Source: Sophora flavescens
Taxonomy: Eukaryota > Streptophyta > Magnoliopsida > Fabales > Fabaceae
NCBI GenBank assembly: GCA_030762895.1
Contig: CM061070.1
Location: 75,007,804 to 75,071,803, forward strand
Length of the DNA stretch: 64,000 nucleotides
Direction: 5' to 3'
Below, piece after piece: positions 34,578 to 46,255 of the stretch. Below the pieces are notes generated by a model. It did not search any database and was not told where the DNA came from. It was given only the letters and a program-made list of their open reading frames with translations. How positions within the stretch are numbered: position 1 is the stretch's first letter; each line of letters opens with the position of its first letter. Position numbers and translations under genes: made by a program.

Positions 34578-37500
34578 TGTGACACCCTAACTCGGGTCAT
34601 CACATGGTTACCCGTTTGCGGAAATAAAACTTAATTTGCTGGTTGCTTTCGGAAAATAATGTTTTCTCAATGTTTATCTTTTCAAAATATGGTGATAAAT
34701 TTTTTTTTCTTTTTTTGCTTTTAACCTTATAACAACAACAACGTAATCAAACCACACTTAAATACACAATGTATATAAGTCATACAACTATACTGCCTCA
34801 TATGCTTTCACACCTAAGTCATAATCAGTTTTATTCTCAAAACATAATATAACATAATAGGACCTAAGCTGGTCGTAACTAACAGACACTACAGCCAATA
34901 GGAGCAGCACAACATGCCTCGAACTAGACAGCCTTCTTCTTCTTGTAGGGATCATACCCCTTGTACGACTCTGATATGTTTGTAAGGGTGAGATGCCAAT
35001 ATATGGATTTATCACCATAACTAAGTGCGCAACACAAAATAAGGCACATACACATATACATATTTATAACAACGTACTCATTCATATTATATCACATCGT
35101 TTATCAAGGAGTTTCACACCCCAAACATCAACGTTGGAAAACTATGCATGAACACTTCAATACATCATCTAAACACTCACACCTAATCTCATGAGATATC
35201 TCCAACCTCGTGATGAGTTGATCAGACTCGATAGTTACCGGCACACAGCCACAGGCACACAGCCAAAACCCATCACACACTATCCAACATCGTGGCACAG
35301 GTGTTAACAACGTAGATAGGGCCTCATTGTCCACCCGGCACAATAAGAACATCGTTGGTATGATCTACCCTGACGCCGCAAGGTAATCACTCGTTTGATC
35401 ATGGCACGTCTGCCAAATGCATGCAAGAAAAACACTTTATTCTTAACACTTTTCTTTGTGTTATATCTTTTTTTGTCAAAGCTCTCAAAAGCTTACGACC
35501 CAACATCGTTTTGAACATCGAAGCTCTCAAAAGCTTACGACTTATCATCGTTTTAAACATAAAAGCTCCCAAAAGCTTACGACCCAACATCGTTTGAAAC
35601 ATCTTTACAACTTTTATTAACAACACAGGACCTCAGAGTCCGAGTGCTCAATCACGAAGCCCCTAAACCTTGCAATCAGTCTTAGGTTCGTGGTAATAGA
35701 AAACATCTCAAAACGTTTTAACTTCTTTAAGTAGATACCCAGTCTACAACACAACGAACCTTAATACCCCGACGTCTCGGTTATTAAGTTCCATATCATC
35801 GTTTTACATCGTTTTGTGTCATGAAAAACAAATCCAAAATAAGACAACGTCTTAAGAACACTAGTACCCGACATCTCGGTTACTAAGTTCTATATCGTCA
35901 TTTACATCGTTTTTGCCTCGTAAAAACAAATCCAAAATAAGATCTCCGCAACTTATCCAAGTTGCCGGAAATACGTCATTAAGTAAACTCATTTACAGAA
36001 AATCACTTCTACTTGAAATTCGTTTGTAAAACGTCAAATCATCAAAAACTCTTTTACTGAAACTTCAACTCTAAAAATTAAATCAATTCAGATTAAATTT
36101 CTTCTCAAAATAAGTACTGCTGTTTTTAAACTTTCACCGTAAATAATTTCGAAACTTGCCGTCGTTTATCATTTTCCAAGAAAAAGTTTTAAAGTCAAAC
36201 TTTGACTTTTTTTTATAATATATATTTTTTTTATAAATAAGATATTTTCAAATATTAATTTCACAAAATAACTTTTTATAATATTACGTAATTTCTTACG
36301 TAAAAATTAGCAGTACAAAAAACATTTCACGGTTACGCTCTCACCGTGACTCATAAATTTCTTTTACACGAATAAATCATTAAAATAATAATATTTCTCA
36401 AAACTCATTATTTTTCCAAAACAATATTTTCCACCACTATTATATTCCAACATTTCCCATAAAACGTTGAATATAATTTTCACAGCTTATTAAAGTTTTT
36501 ATCTGATTAATCGATTGTGCACTGACCACTGTCAGACCTCTCAAACAACATTCAACATTCAACAACATCATCAGAATTATATCACCAGGAAGATCATGCA
36601 TCATAGCAACATAATATACAACTGCAGATAATTAAATAAATTAAAAGCAGATCAATCATCGTTGCACAGATAAGCAACACAACGTAAACAACATAAACAA
36701 TTAACCACAACCACATATAAATCATATAAGCCACACTAAAAGCAAATAGTTATTGAGAAAATCCCTCAGGTAAGCTCCCCTTACCTCTTGAAGCTCCTTA
36801 GTAAAATTAAAAGGACTCTGTTGGTTGTCGGAAACCCTCGTACGCCGTAGAACAATTAACCTTCAACAACACATCCACACAATAAATCAAAACAAGCAAA
36901 ACAAACACATAATCCTCTCTAATAGGTCACGGCCTCTTAGGGTTTTGTGGCTCAAAATCTCCAAATTTGCTTAAGTCATGGATTAATGATCCTAATATAC
37001 TTAAGGAAACGGATTAAGGCTAAACAACAAAGTTAAGAATCAAAACCATCCTAATCCTCTAATTGGTAGATTCAATTCGGCCAACACAAGAACATAGGGT
37101 TAGGGTTTAGTTTAATGAACCAACTAGGATTCAACAAGTATACAAGTATGTATGATGAAACACATGATCATACATCAAAAGCAAGAACAAAAACTCCATC
37201 CATCCTTTCCTCTAGGATTTGGCCAAGATGGGTTTCAAGAGAAGAAAATTTTTTATCATCACATGCTCTTAGATACAAACAGTATACATGATTATAAGAA
37301 CATAGGAAGTGGTTTCAACATCATAAGATTTTTCTAGAATTTGTTATGAATTTTCAAAGTTCTAAATCTAGAAACTTAAAAGTGATGAACATAGATCAAA
37401 TAGACTTTGAATCATGAAACTTATTGAAGAACATAGACATGATTAGGGAAGGAGAATAGGATTCACCTCTTGAAGATAAAAAACAAGTGAAAATCCAAGG

Positions 37501-38403
37501 ACTTGCTTCACAAAATCAAGCTTTTGTGTTCTAGTGTTCTTGAAAAGTTTAGAGCAGTTTCGGTAATTTGGACATATCTCTCAATATACTTATCATTTTT
37601 TAATGATCTTTATGTCGTTGGAAAGAAGAGAGAAATAGGAATAACTTTCATGTAGAAAGTTTTTCGATATTCAGAATAGAAACTGGTCAGAATCGCTATG
37701 CAAAAATCTGGTGAGTATGAACACCTTTGGTTGTTCTTATGTGTTCTTAAGAAAACATTGTGTTTGGAGGAAGGAGATGACATGAAGAAATGAAGAAATT
37801 TGCCAAAGTGTGTTGCTAAAGAGGGGGAGCCGTGGGTTTAGGGACAATTTGGTCCAAATTTACAATGGCATGGCTTGAAAAATTCATGAAGAGCCAAGGA
37901 TAAAATCGTCATTTCCATGCAAAATATTCCTTTGTCATAAATGCGCCATTATGGCCATTATGACGCGGATAGGATCGTCATAAATTCCTGTCACATCAGT
38001 CAAATCCATCACCTCAGCCCCGTTGCTGACTCCCTGGTTCATCTGACGCAGGTTTTTCCTAGAGATATCTCGACGTATTCGCCCGCAGCAAATATAATAA
38101 TTTAATTTTTACGCTAAATTTTTCAAAACTTCCAGTATCATAGTAAATACGATAAAAACATTTTTCATCTTGTTCACGAATTAAAATTAGGTTTTCTGAG
38201 CAGTAAACTTTTACTGTCAGTGAAAACGCAGACTGGGTTCCATCTGAATTTTCAACCCAAAATTTCATCGTAACCCTATAATATAAAGCGTGATATAGAA
38301 ATGATAGTGATTTACCCAAAATCATTTTTTGAGTCTCGGATAAAAATATATGTTTATATATTTATTACCGATATTAGGAAGTGGCGAAAATCGGGGTGTT
38401 ACA
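34578..38403 (-). repeat. Solo LTR-C inside LTR-D
   Basis: It is 3826 bp, begins TGTGACACCC, ends GGGGTGTTACA and is flanked by CCTCA at 34573-34577 and 38404-38408. Both flanks join into continuous LTR-D sequence. It is related to LTR-D and LTR-A (shared GCACTGACCACTGTCAGA near 36515 and a leader block near 34990) but clearly diverged from both. There is no internal region, hence a solo LTR. No convincing coding frame was found in it. Confidence 0.95.
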
Positions 38404-38845
38404 CCTCAGGTAATGGATCTATAACGTCACCATCCTCATCTACGGAATCGTCGTCATAGTCAAGATCCATAACGTGATCCTCCGGCTCATCCTCCTCCAT
38501 GATCTCATCGAAGTCTTCCTCAGGGTCCTCCTCAGGGTCTTCCTCGGGATCCTCCTCAATCGGCGCTGCCGGCTCTACGTCTAGAGGTGGTGGCTCATGT
38601 AGCAGTCCGTGAGCTCGCAGTGTGTGAAGGTAATACCAAATCGGAGGCAGAGCTACCCTCCTAGTTTCCACAGTGTGGCTTCTACGGATTGGGCCTCCGT
38701 CCGTATTTAAATCGGTCGTGGTGATTGCTCCGTGGTATGTGGCAAATGTCGCCCCTGGGTGTATCTGCCATGCCCCAGCATTCCCTGCATCATCGAAGAC
38801 CTCAGTCTTCGATGTTGTCGGCACAAGCGGGATATTGGGATCCAT
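38404..38845 (-). CDS. Unrecognised acidic reading frame in LTR-D leader
   Basis: This is an open frame of 148 codons from ATG at 38845-38843 (MDPNIPLVP...). It has a neutral N-terminal half (VFDDAGNAGAWQIHPGATFA, then LPPIWYYLHTLRAHGLLHE) and a strongly acidic C-terminal half with repeated EEDP units and a DYDDDSVDEDGD run. In its present state the stop is supplied by the end of LTR-C. Before that insertion the frame ran about 17 codons further into 34577-34521. It lies in the sense direction of the LTR, downstream of the TATA box, that is in the RNA leader. I do not recognise the family. It may be a leader-encoded protein, a captured gene fragment or chance. The length and composition are unusual for an LTR. 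Confidence 0.5.
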
Positions 38846-40843
38846 CTGAACTCATATACGTACGGCGATGCCAAAAAGGAAGAGAGAATAACAAGTAGAA
38901 ATGAAAGAGTGAGATACCGACAACGGATATATCGCACGACAACCATACACATGATATATACAACACCTTGGCATATTAACATTTTAAACGTTACTCATAG
39001 GTAAACAACAAGTATTATTTTAGTGTGTCTCAAACCCGAATCAATCAATTTTATAAAGATAATGCATGACACTTCTATCATCAGGCTCTAATCTTAATCT
39101 CATGAGATTTCATCACCATTTTATCATTAAGAAAGAAAGAGTTGATCAGGCTCATACACCCCGTTTGGCAAGTTGTCTCCGTCACCTCATGCGCCCGGAT
39201 CAACATCATCACGAATCCCTTATAACGGCCATTCGGATGTATACCTCATCGAATACCACATCTTAAGCGGGTATTCGGATAACTCAAGCACGTCTGCTAA
39301 GGGGAAATGCATATGACTAAAGACTTTTCATTATCGAGACTTTCTTTGTGTTCACTCTTTTCCATTGTCGAAGCCCAAAGCTAACGACTATTCACAATTT
39401 TCATTACTTGAAAATCAATAACACGGGACACGCAGTCCGAGTGCTCAATCACAACACCTTAGATCGATGCCGCAGTCCAAGGTTGTGGTCATAGAAACAA
39501 TTATAATTTTATCCATGTTTTATTTCAACATGATAAGGACTCCTACCCCATAACAATGAAATTTGGACATACAGTCCTCAATTCCAAAATTAGGACTCCT
39601 AGCCCATAATATCACGATTAGGACCCTTGGTCCATAATTCTTGACTAAACTGAATGCTAGAGGCGACGTCTCGCGAACTAGTATTCTCTTTCGTATGTGC
39701 TTACTTTTCGCTCAGTGAAAATCAAAAAACAAAACAAAACCTCAGTCACTTATCCAAGTAACCGGAACGTTTCTAAATCATTTAGGAGAAAATATTTTCC
39801 TTACAAAGTCTTTTATAAAACATTTGGAAATTCGTTTGCTTTTGAAATCCTTGATGGAATAAAGTCAAATATTTTCAAAGGGATTTTTCCTCCATAAAAC
39901 ACATAGTTCGAAAAGGGTTTTCTCTCGTACAAACTTTGGATCATAAAGAGGTAATTTCTATTGACTTAAAAATACTTCAATGTTTCTTTTCAAAACTAGA
40001 ATCTCAGTCTCTTGAAGTAAACGTTTTAAACAAGGAACTTTTATAAATGAAACCAATACTTTCAAAGTTCTATTCAAGGCTTATTAATGCTTTTAACCCT
40101 TACAATCATTGTGCACAGACTCAAGTCCGGCTTCTCAAACTTCAATCAACAGTAATATATCTCAAACAATAATATCACAGTTAATGACAATTCATCACAT
40201 ATATATAATTCACAATACTGTAAAGCAAGTAATAATCAACTTCAAGTAATAATCACAATAGATCAAGTAAGCAAGTCATTCAAGTATTGGCTCCATATCA
40301 TAATAATATTCAAATCACTCAAGTTAAACACATACACACATGCATATAGTCATTGAATATCCCTAGGCAATCTCCTCTTACTTTCTGTGAAGGTAAGAAG
40401 ATTAGATGCTCGACGAGGTAAGTCACGAACGTTCTCGTTTCCTCCGCGATGAAAGTCTAAGGTTATGAACGCAAAATCACAAGTTAAAATCAAAACAAGA
40501 ACACTAAACCACAAGGCATAGGTTCGGCCAAGACTAGTTCTTAGGGTTAGAGATTCCCAAAAATTATACAACTCATGAATTTATGATCATTAGGTGTTAG
40601 GAGTTCATAAACAATGATCATTTAACAAGGTTGAATTATAATCCCACTAAGTTATAAACTTAGGGTATTCAGCCAAGGCTAGTAAAATAGGCTAGCATTC
40701 ACTAAACTTTCCAATCTCTTAGGTTTAGCATCCATATGTGTTAAGGAGCTCAAAACCATGATCATTTTGGAAAAATAAGAACAAGGTATCTTAGGTCCAT
40801 AACCTTCTAGGTTCGGCCTTCATAGGATTTATAGGCTAGAGAT

Positions 40844-41351
40844 CTTTAAACTTTCTAATCTCTTAGACTTAGCATCCAAATATCTTATGGAGCTCAAGTC
40901 TATGATCATCTTGGAAAAATGAAAGTAGCACATACTAGCTTTAATAACATAAAATAAACAAGTTATAAATCCTTAAACTTTCCAATCTCTTAGACTTAGC
41001 ATCCAAATATCTTATAGAGCTCAAGTCCATGATCATCTTGGAAAAATGAAAGTAGCACATACTAGCTTTAATAACATAAAATAAACAAGTTATAAATCCT
41101 TAAACTTTCCAATCTCTTAGACTTAGCATCCAAATATCTTATAGAGCTCAAGTCCACGATCATCTTGGAAAAATGAAAGTAGCACATACTAGCTTTAATA
41201 ACATAAAATAAACAAGTTATAAATCCTTAAACTTTTCAATCTCTTAGACTTAGCATCCAAATATCTTATGGAGCTCAAGTCCATGATCATCTTTGAAAAA
41301 TGAAAGTAACACACACTAGCTTTAATAACATAAAATAAACAAGTTATTAAG
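40844..41351. repeat. 127-bp tandem repeat, four units
   Basis: This is the clean copy of the array at 4343-4850: four units of 127 bp with a few point differences, in the leader part of LTR-D. Confidence 0.92.
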
Positions 41352-41927
41352 AGTTCTAAATCCATGATCGATACTTGGAAAGTTGAAACATAGTATCCAA
41401 GGCCTACTTATTCATATTTTTAGGCCATCATAGGAACAAGATATCAAAACTTCCAAGATTTATAGATTCAAGATCAAGGGATAGTTAGAAACTCAAACAC
41501 ATGATCATATTCCAAAAGTTGAAACAAAAACTTCCTAGGTCACAAATGCAAGCATTCGGCCTTCATTGGAAAAGATGGATAGAGATTTTTGTTTTACACA
41601 ACCTCTTAGTATGTGAAAATATAAGCTAATACAAGACTATAGAAAGTGGTTTCAACTCAAAAGGAGCTTTCTACCATTTTAGAGAGATTTTAGAAGTTTA
41701 AAGCATATAAAGAACACATAAAGTAAACTAAGAAATAAAAGATGAAACTTGCAAAAATATTTATATGAGAGCATTACCCTTAGTATAAGGAAGAACTTTA
41801 ATGAAGAACTTAAGTAGAAAAGTTGAATAAAAACTAAAGCTTTAAGAGCTTGAACTTTTAGAAGAAAAGAAGAAGATGAACTTTAATAGAGGTTGAAGGA
41901 GGAGGATGATGAAGTGAAAATGAAAGT

Positions 41928-41940
41928 GGTATATATAGGG
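41928..41940 (-). promoter_or_regulatory. TATA box of LTR-D
   Basis: CCCTATATATACC on -, about 585 bp into the LTR in sense direction, is a likely core promoter. The sequence downstream of it, including the acidic frame, would be transcribed leader. The assignment is from sequence only. Confidence 0.6.
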
Positions 41941-42524
41941 AAAGGGGGAGAGTTCACGGCCAAAGGGGGGGTGAGGAGAGCTTTTGAGCAAGCTTGGTGG
42001 TTTAATGCTTGATTGGATGGAAGAAGAGAGAGAAATAACTTTTGGATTAGAATAATATTATAATTTGAAAAGTGTGATGATTGTACTTTTAGAGTGTGTC
42101 ATAGCCCCTTCCATCATGTTTCCTTATGTCTTTTATGGTCCATAATCTGCTCCATTTGGTACCCAGTTGCATTTCCGATCGTAATTCTTTCGACGTTTTC
42201 GCCCGAATAAAATATTTTATTTTATTTTTGCACGAAAATTTTCCAAATAACCAAGGTTGAAGGAAACATAATAAAAACACTAACTATCTCGTTCACGGGT
42301 CAAAATTAGGTTTTCTGCACAGTAAACTTGTACCGGCGGTGAAAACGCAGACCGACTTCCGTCTGAATTTTCAACCGAAAATTTTAACGTGACTTCATAT
42401 GATATAACAACACAAGAAAATGATTTTAGTTTAATTAAAATCATTCTCTGAGTTTAATCTAAAATAAACACATTTAAATATGTATTTACTGCTATAGAAA
42501 ACATAGGAAAAACAGGGTGTTACA

Positions 42525-42983
42525 ACGTTCACCATGAGCCTTCATTTTGTTGGCTATGGCTAGAGTACGAGAAAAATAGGCATTCACTGTCTCTCCTTCT
42601 TTCATGTGAAGAACCTCAAAATCTCTGCGCAATGCTTGCAGCTGTGCCCAATTAACCCTGGTTTAACCCTGGGACTTTTGTTTCATTGAATCCCATATTT
42701 GTTTGGATGTATCTCTGTTGAGAATTGTTTCAAGGACATCACGATCTATTGCTTGGAAAAGGTAAATTACCTTTAAGTCCTTCAACTTCTGCTCCTCAAT
42801 CAATTTACGTTGTGCTTCTGTAGGCTCTGCACCATCTGCCACCACCAAGATCTCATTCTCAACAAGACCCCAATACTATTTGGAACGAAGAAAATTCTCC
42901 ATCAACATTGCCCAGTGGTCATAATGACCATCAAATTTAGGAATAGCAGGCTGCACGAAACTACTGCTACTGCCTTCTGCCAT
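42525..42983 (-). pseudogene. Copia 1 gag, N-terminal part
   Basis: The start codon is at 42983-42981. The protein begins MAEGSSSSFVQPAIPKFDG and continues through a copia gag domain (KVIYLFQAIDRDVLETIL, SKQIWDSMKQK). Two in-frame stop codons are present, one after LRSK (near 42880) and one after KSQG (near 42663). The remainder up to the LTR-D junction stays readable. The stops look like single-base changes and are not shared gaps, so they probably arose after insertion. Confidence 0.87.
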
Positions 42984-43106
42984 TCTTCATATATGACTCC
43001 TTCAATCTGAAAGAAAACTGCAGTTTCTTTCTCCACTCACACTCACTGTTTCTCTCTCACACTCACTGTTTCTCTCACACGCACACTCTATATCAGGCCC
43101 CTGTTA

Positions 43107-43122
43107 CGGGGCTCTGATACCA
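43107..43122 (-). promoter_or_regulatory. tRNA-Met primer-binding site of copia 1
   Basis: On - it reads TGGTATCAGAGCCCCG, two bases after the 5' LTR. It is the standard plant copia site complementary to initiator tRNA-Met. Confidence 0.93.
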
Positions 43123-43124
43123 AT

Positions 43125-43395
43125 TGTTAAAAACAGAGCAATACATCATAAAGAGTTTATTAAGAGAATGTCTTATTGAATTCAAAAAGCAAGTGTTGGC
43201 TTTATAGCCTTACAAGATAACAAAAACAGAAGCACTAACTGAACTACGTTATTCATGGCCTACAACGTGGTGGCTAATTGATAGGAAAAACTAACCCCTA
43301 TCTGAAAATTCCTAAAGAATAGGGTTTTATTTAACAAACTAATAAACTCAAAAACAGTAAAACTAAATGACCGTTAAAGTCTCTACAGTCCAACA
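43125..43395 (-). repeat. 5' LTR of copia 1
   Basis: This 271-bp partner of 30267-30537 is followed by the duplication GCTTG at 43396-43400. Confidence 0.95.
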
Positions 43396-43400
43396 GCTTG

Positions 43401-44838
43401 ATCATTCTAATTAAGTTCTACAACTATGTGGGAAATTAAAAAAGAAGTAATCTTGTTTCACTCATCCTAATCACCTACCTAAGATTAAAGATCTTTAATA
43501 AAATACTGTAAAGTGAAAATACTTGAAAAACATAAAAGACAATTTATTCCCTCATCTGTTTGACAAAGTCAATTATTACATAGTGAATGGGTCATTCTAC
43601 AACCCAAACTGACAGGGTTACAACATAGGAAAAGCTATAAAGCTTTAGGACTTTGTAGTTGGGTTGGAGTTATCATAGCAACATAAAGGATTATACTTGC
43701 AACATGCTTCAAATCCATGTGTTGTTCCTATCAAAGTGACAACGATAGAAACAACCAGAAGCACCACCTTCAACTTCTTCAACGAGACCTCCATTGAAAC
43801 TTAGCTTGGTTTACAAAGTAAAATGAACAAAATTAACTTGTGATGGTATGTGAAATGGATCGAAACGTATTTATAAGCAAGTTAAAGGGATTTGGATTTT
43901 CTTATATTTATTATTTTCACGTATTCACGCATTTATTGATAATCCGAGTGAAAGATCCTAAAAACAAGAGCAACAATGGATAAATACTATGAATTAATTG
44001 ATAATTTGTGTTACAAATTTGAAAATGATTATTTTTTTACCATTTATGATATACTATTATTTTATACATTAACTATCTTTTAGTTTTTCTAATAATGTTG
44101 ACTTGAGAACCAACGATTATTATATTTAAAAGTATATAGGTAGTGACACTTATTTATTATTATTTTTAATTGCAGTCAATTCATTATTAGATTCATCATT
44201 CATGTGGTCAAAATGATAGTATAAAAGAAATTAAAATAAAATTTTGAGATTTAATAGAGTTGAAAGATGAAACAGTGTATTTACCTACATTTGAGAATTT
44301 TTATTTGAAATATATTTTGTTATCTTAACTTATTCAAAATAATAACAACACTTCTTTTTAAAACGTGACAATTTTAACATGGGGAAATATAACATAAAAG
44401 TTGGGATTAAAATAATAAACACTGTCAAATTTTATACTCACATCCACTAATATTTTGACATATGTGTTTTTATTTTAATAATTAAGGGAGATAAATAACA
44501 ATGATGTTGATTTGTCAACATGTTAATTGATGTCTGTATAAAAATTCTTTATACTGAGTCACACTGACAGTATATAGAAATTAAACTCTTTCAACGAACT
44601 AATAATACATAAATTGTTTTAATGTATAGTAATTATAATAATTTTAAATAAACTAATTTCATATTTTTTAAATATTATTTTAGTTATTAAATTCTTTGAA
44701 TTATCAATTATTAGTCATGTTAAAATATAAAAATTATATTAAGAAGAAAGTTACTCTAAAATGAGTTGGTGACAAGATATACGTTACTTCAGGTAATCAT
44801 TAAAGTTTTTTTTTAACTTAATAATATAAAATGATTCA
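43401..44838. other. AT-rich backbone between copia 1 and Tat element
   Basis: No open frame, RNA gene or element end was recognised. It is duplicated almost exactly at 6900-8346. It ends with TTCAG, the target site of the Tat element. Confidence 0.7.
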
Positions 44839-44843
44839 TTCAG

Positions 44844-45440
44844 TGTACTGGTCGAAGACTAGACTCGGCCACCGAGTTCGGATACCCGGTCCAGTCCGGA
44901 AGTTAAGGGATAAGATATTAAATATTAAATCATGATATTATCTGATTTAACCTTATCCGGTTAAAAGAGATAATATCCCTTAAATTAAGGAATCGTATCT
45001 CAAAAGAGATTTAAGAGATAAACCAGATCTCTAAAAGATATTTGAGAGATAAATCAGATCTCAAAAGAGATTTAAGAGATAAACCAGATATCTAAAAGAT
45101 AGGGGAATCCTATTATAAAAGGAGGAGTGCCCATGATAGAAATTCACTTTACACTGAACGCCGGTGACTCTCTCTTAAGCGTATTAGAGAAACTAGCGTC
45201 GACCAAGAGACTATCAGAGAGTCCTTGCTCCATAGTATTCATCCGATACAAAATTAAGAGATCGAGATCGCCACGGCCAAGGGTTGAACCAAGAACTACG
45301 TCTGGCTTTGATTCCCTTCGGGATACGTAGGACCGGAATTGTTGAATTCTGCCAAGCCAAAGCCTAAAACAACCCCAATTATTCATCCCTGGTTTGACGT
45401 TCACGGCGAGGCTCCGGTAAACCGGATCTCGGCAGGAACA
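44844..45440 (+). repeat. 5' LTR of Tat element
   Basis: This 597-bp LTR runs TGTACTGG...GGAACA. It contains repeated AAAGAGATTTAAGAGATAAA words at about 45000-45090 and a TATA-like TATTATAAAAGG near 45111, about 270 bp into the LTR. Confidence 0.95.
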
Positions 45441-45442
45441 TT

Positions 45443-45460
45443 TGGCGCCCACCGTGGGGC
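45443..45460 (+). promoter_or_regulatory. Primer-binding site of Tat element
   Basis: TGGCGCCCACCGTGGGGC lies two bases after the LTR, a form common in plant Tat-group elements. I do not assign the tRNA with certainty. Confidence 0.88.
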
Positions 45461-45542
45461 AGAGGTGAAACTTTCCCCAGTTCCACAAGAAAAGCTCGAT
45501 GGTGACCACACGGAATGGATCAGCGGAGGAGGGGGAGCAAAG

Positions 45543-46255
45543 ATGAATCATGAGGACCATGAGGCTTCGGACGCCCAGAACCACGACAATCATCTTTTCT
45601 CCCCCCTCAGTGAAGATAACCCTCGGTTGGAAGAAATTATGGAACAACTCAAGCAGCTTCAGAAGGAGAACGAGGAGATACGGGCGCAAAATCAGAAGCT
45701 TTTAAAAGCCCGGAAAAGGGAAAGGTCCCTGACACCTTCAAACGGAGAGCAATCCTCACCCGAGGCCGCCCAGAAGGATCCTCCGGAGCACTCTCCTCGA
45801 GGCACTAACCGAGCATCCAAGACCAAACCCCCTCCCGGGGCTTCAGAAGTCAAGTCCCACGTAGAGAGGACTAGCCAGAAAGGAAGGACATCGGACCGAC
45901 GTCCGAGGTTGCCCTTCACCGATGACATTAATGAGGTAATCGTGCCAACCCATTTTAAGCCCCTTAACATCGACAAATTCAATGGCACCACTGATCCAAC
46001 CGAGCATGTAGAGTCCTTTATTTCCTCTATTTACTTGGTGACTGGTTCGGAGGCCGTCATGTGCAAAGTTTTTCCAACTACCCTGCAAGGCCCAAATTCG
46101 ACACTGTTAACAAATCGCCACCTCGGTTAATTGATTCCTTTGATGTGCACATATCCTAGGTCACTGCACAATTTGCGGCAAGCCGAAGGCACAGAAGGCA
46201 CTCAGTCTCACTGGTAAATTTCAAGCAGGAGAGGAATGAATCACTCAGAGATTAC
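45543..46255 (+). pseudogene. Tat gag, N-terminal part
   Basis: The likely start is the ATG at 45543 (MNHEDHEASDAQ), about 80 bp after the primer site. The longer open stretch before it crosses the LTR and primer site. A coiled-coil-like segment (EEIMEQLKQLQKENEEIRAQ) is followed by a basic linker and the gag core (VPTHFKPLNIDKFNGTTDP, HVESFISSIYLVTGSE). The frame is lost near 46090 and a stop (TAG, about 46160) lies in the next one. The expected core continues in other frames to 46255. Confidence 0.85.

Larger units (their letters stand above)
34092..42524 (-). repeat. Solo LTR-D, split by LTR-C
   Basis: It begins TGTGACACCC at 34092 and ends GGGTGTTACA at 42524, flanked by ACGTT at 34087-34091 and 42525-42529. 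LTR-C occupies 34578-38403, so LTR-D itself is about 4.6 kb. No internal element sequence is present, which is the signature of recombination between two LTRs. Sense is taken as - from the TATA box and from related LTR-A. It contains an open frame, a 127-bp tandem array and an (AT)n tract. Confidence 0.93.
30267..43395 (-). mobile_element. Copia 1, with two nested solo LTRs
   Basis: This is a Ty1/copia element on -. The LTRs are 30267-30537 and 43125-43395 (271 bp each, TGTT...AACA), and GCTTG target duplications lie at 30262-30266 and 43396-43400. The LTRs differ at 10 positions by hand count (about 3.7%). A tRNA-Met primer site and a purine tract are present. Gag is split by LTR-D (34092-42524). 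The domain order gag, protease, integrase, reverse transcriptase, RNase H is that of copia. A Tork or TAR type relationship is likely from the RT and integrase motifs but was not tested. Several stops and frameshifts make it defective. Confidence 0.95.

Noticed and set aside
38404..42524. Internal coding region of an element whose LTR is LTR-C
   Set aside because: The CCTCA duplications and the continuity of both flanks show that LTR-C is solo. The sequence to its right is LTR-D.
45144..45689. 181-codon - strand frame over the Tat 5' LTR and gag start
   Set aside because: It crosses the LTR, primer site and gag in antisense, has no family motif and is a shadow of the gag region.
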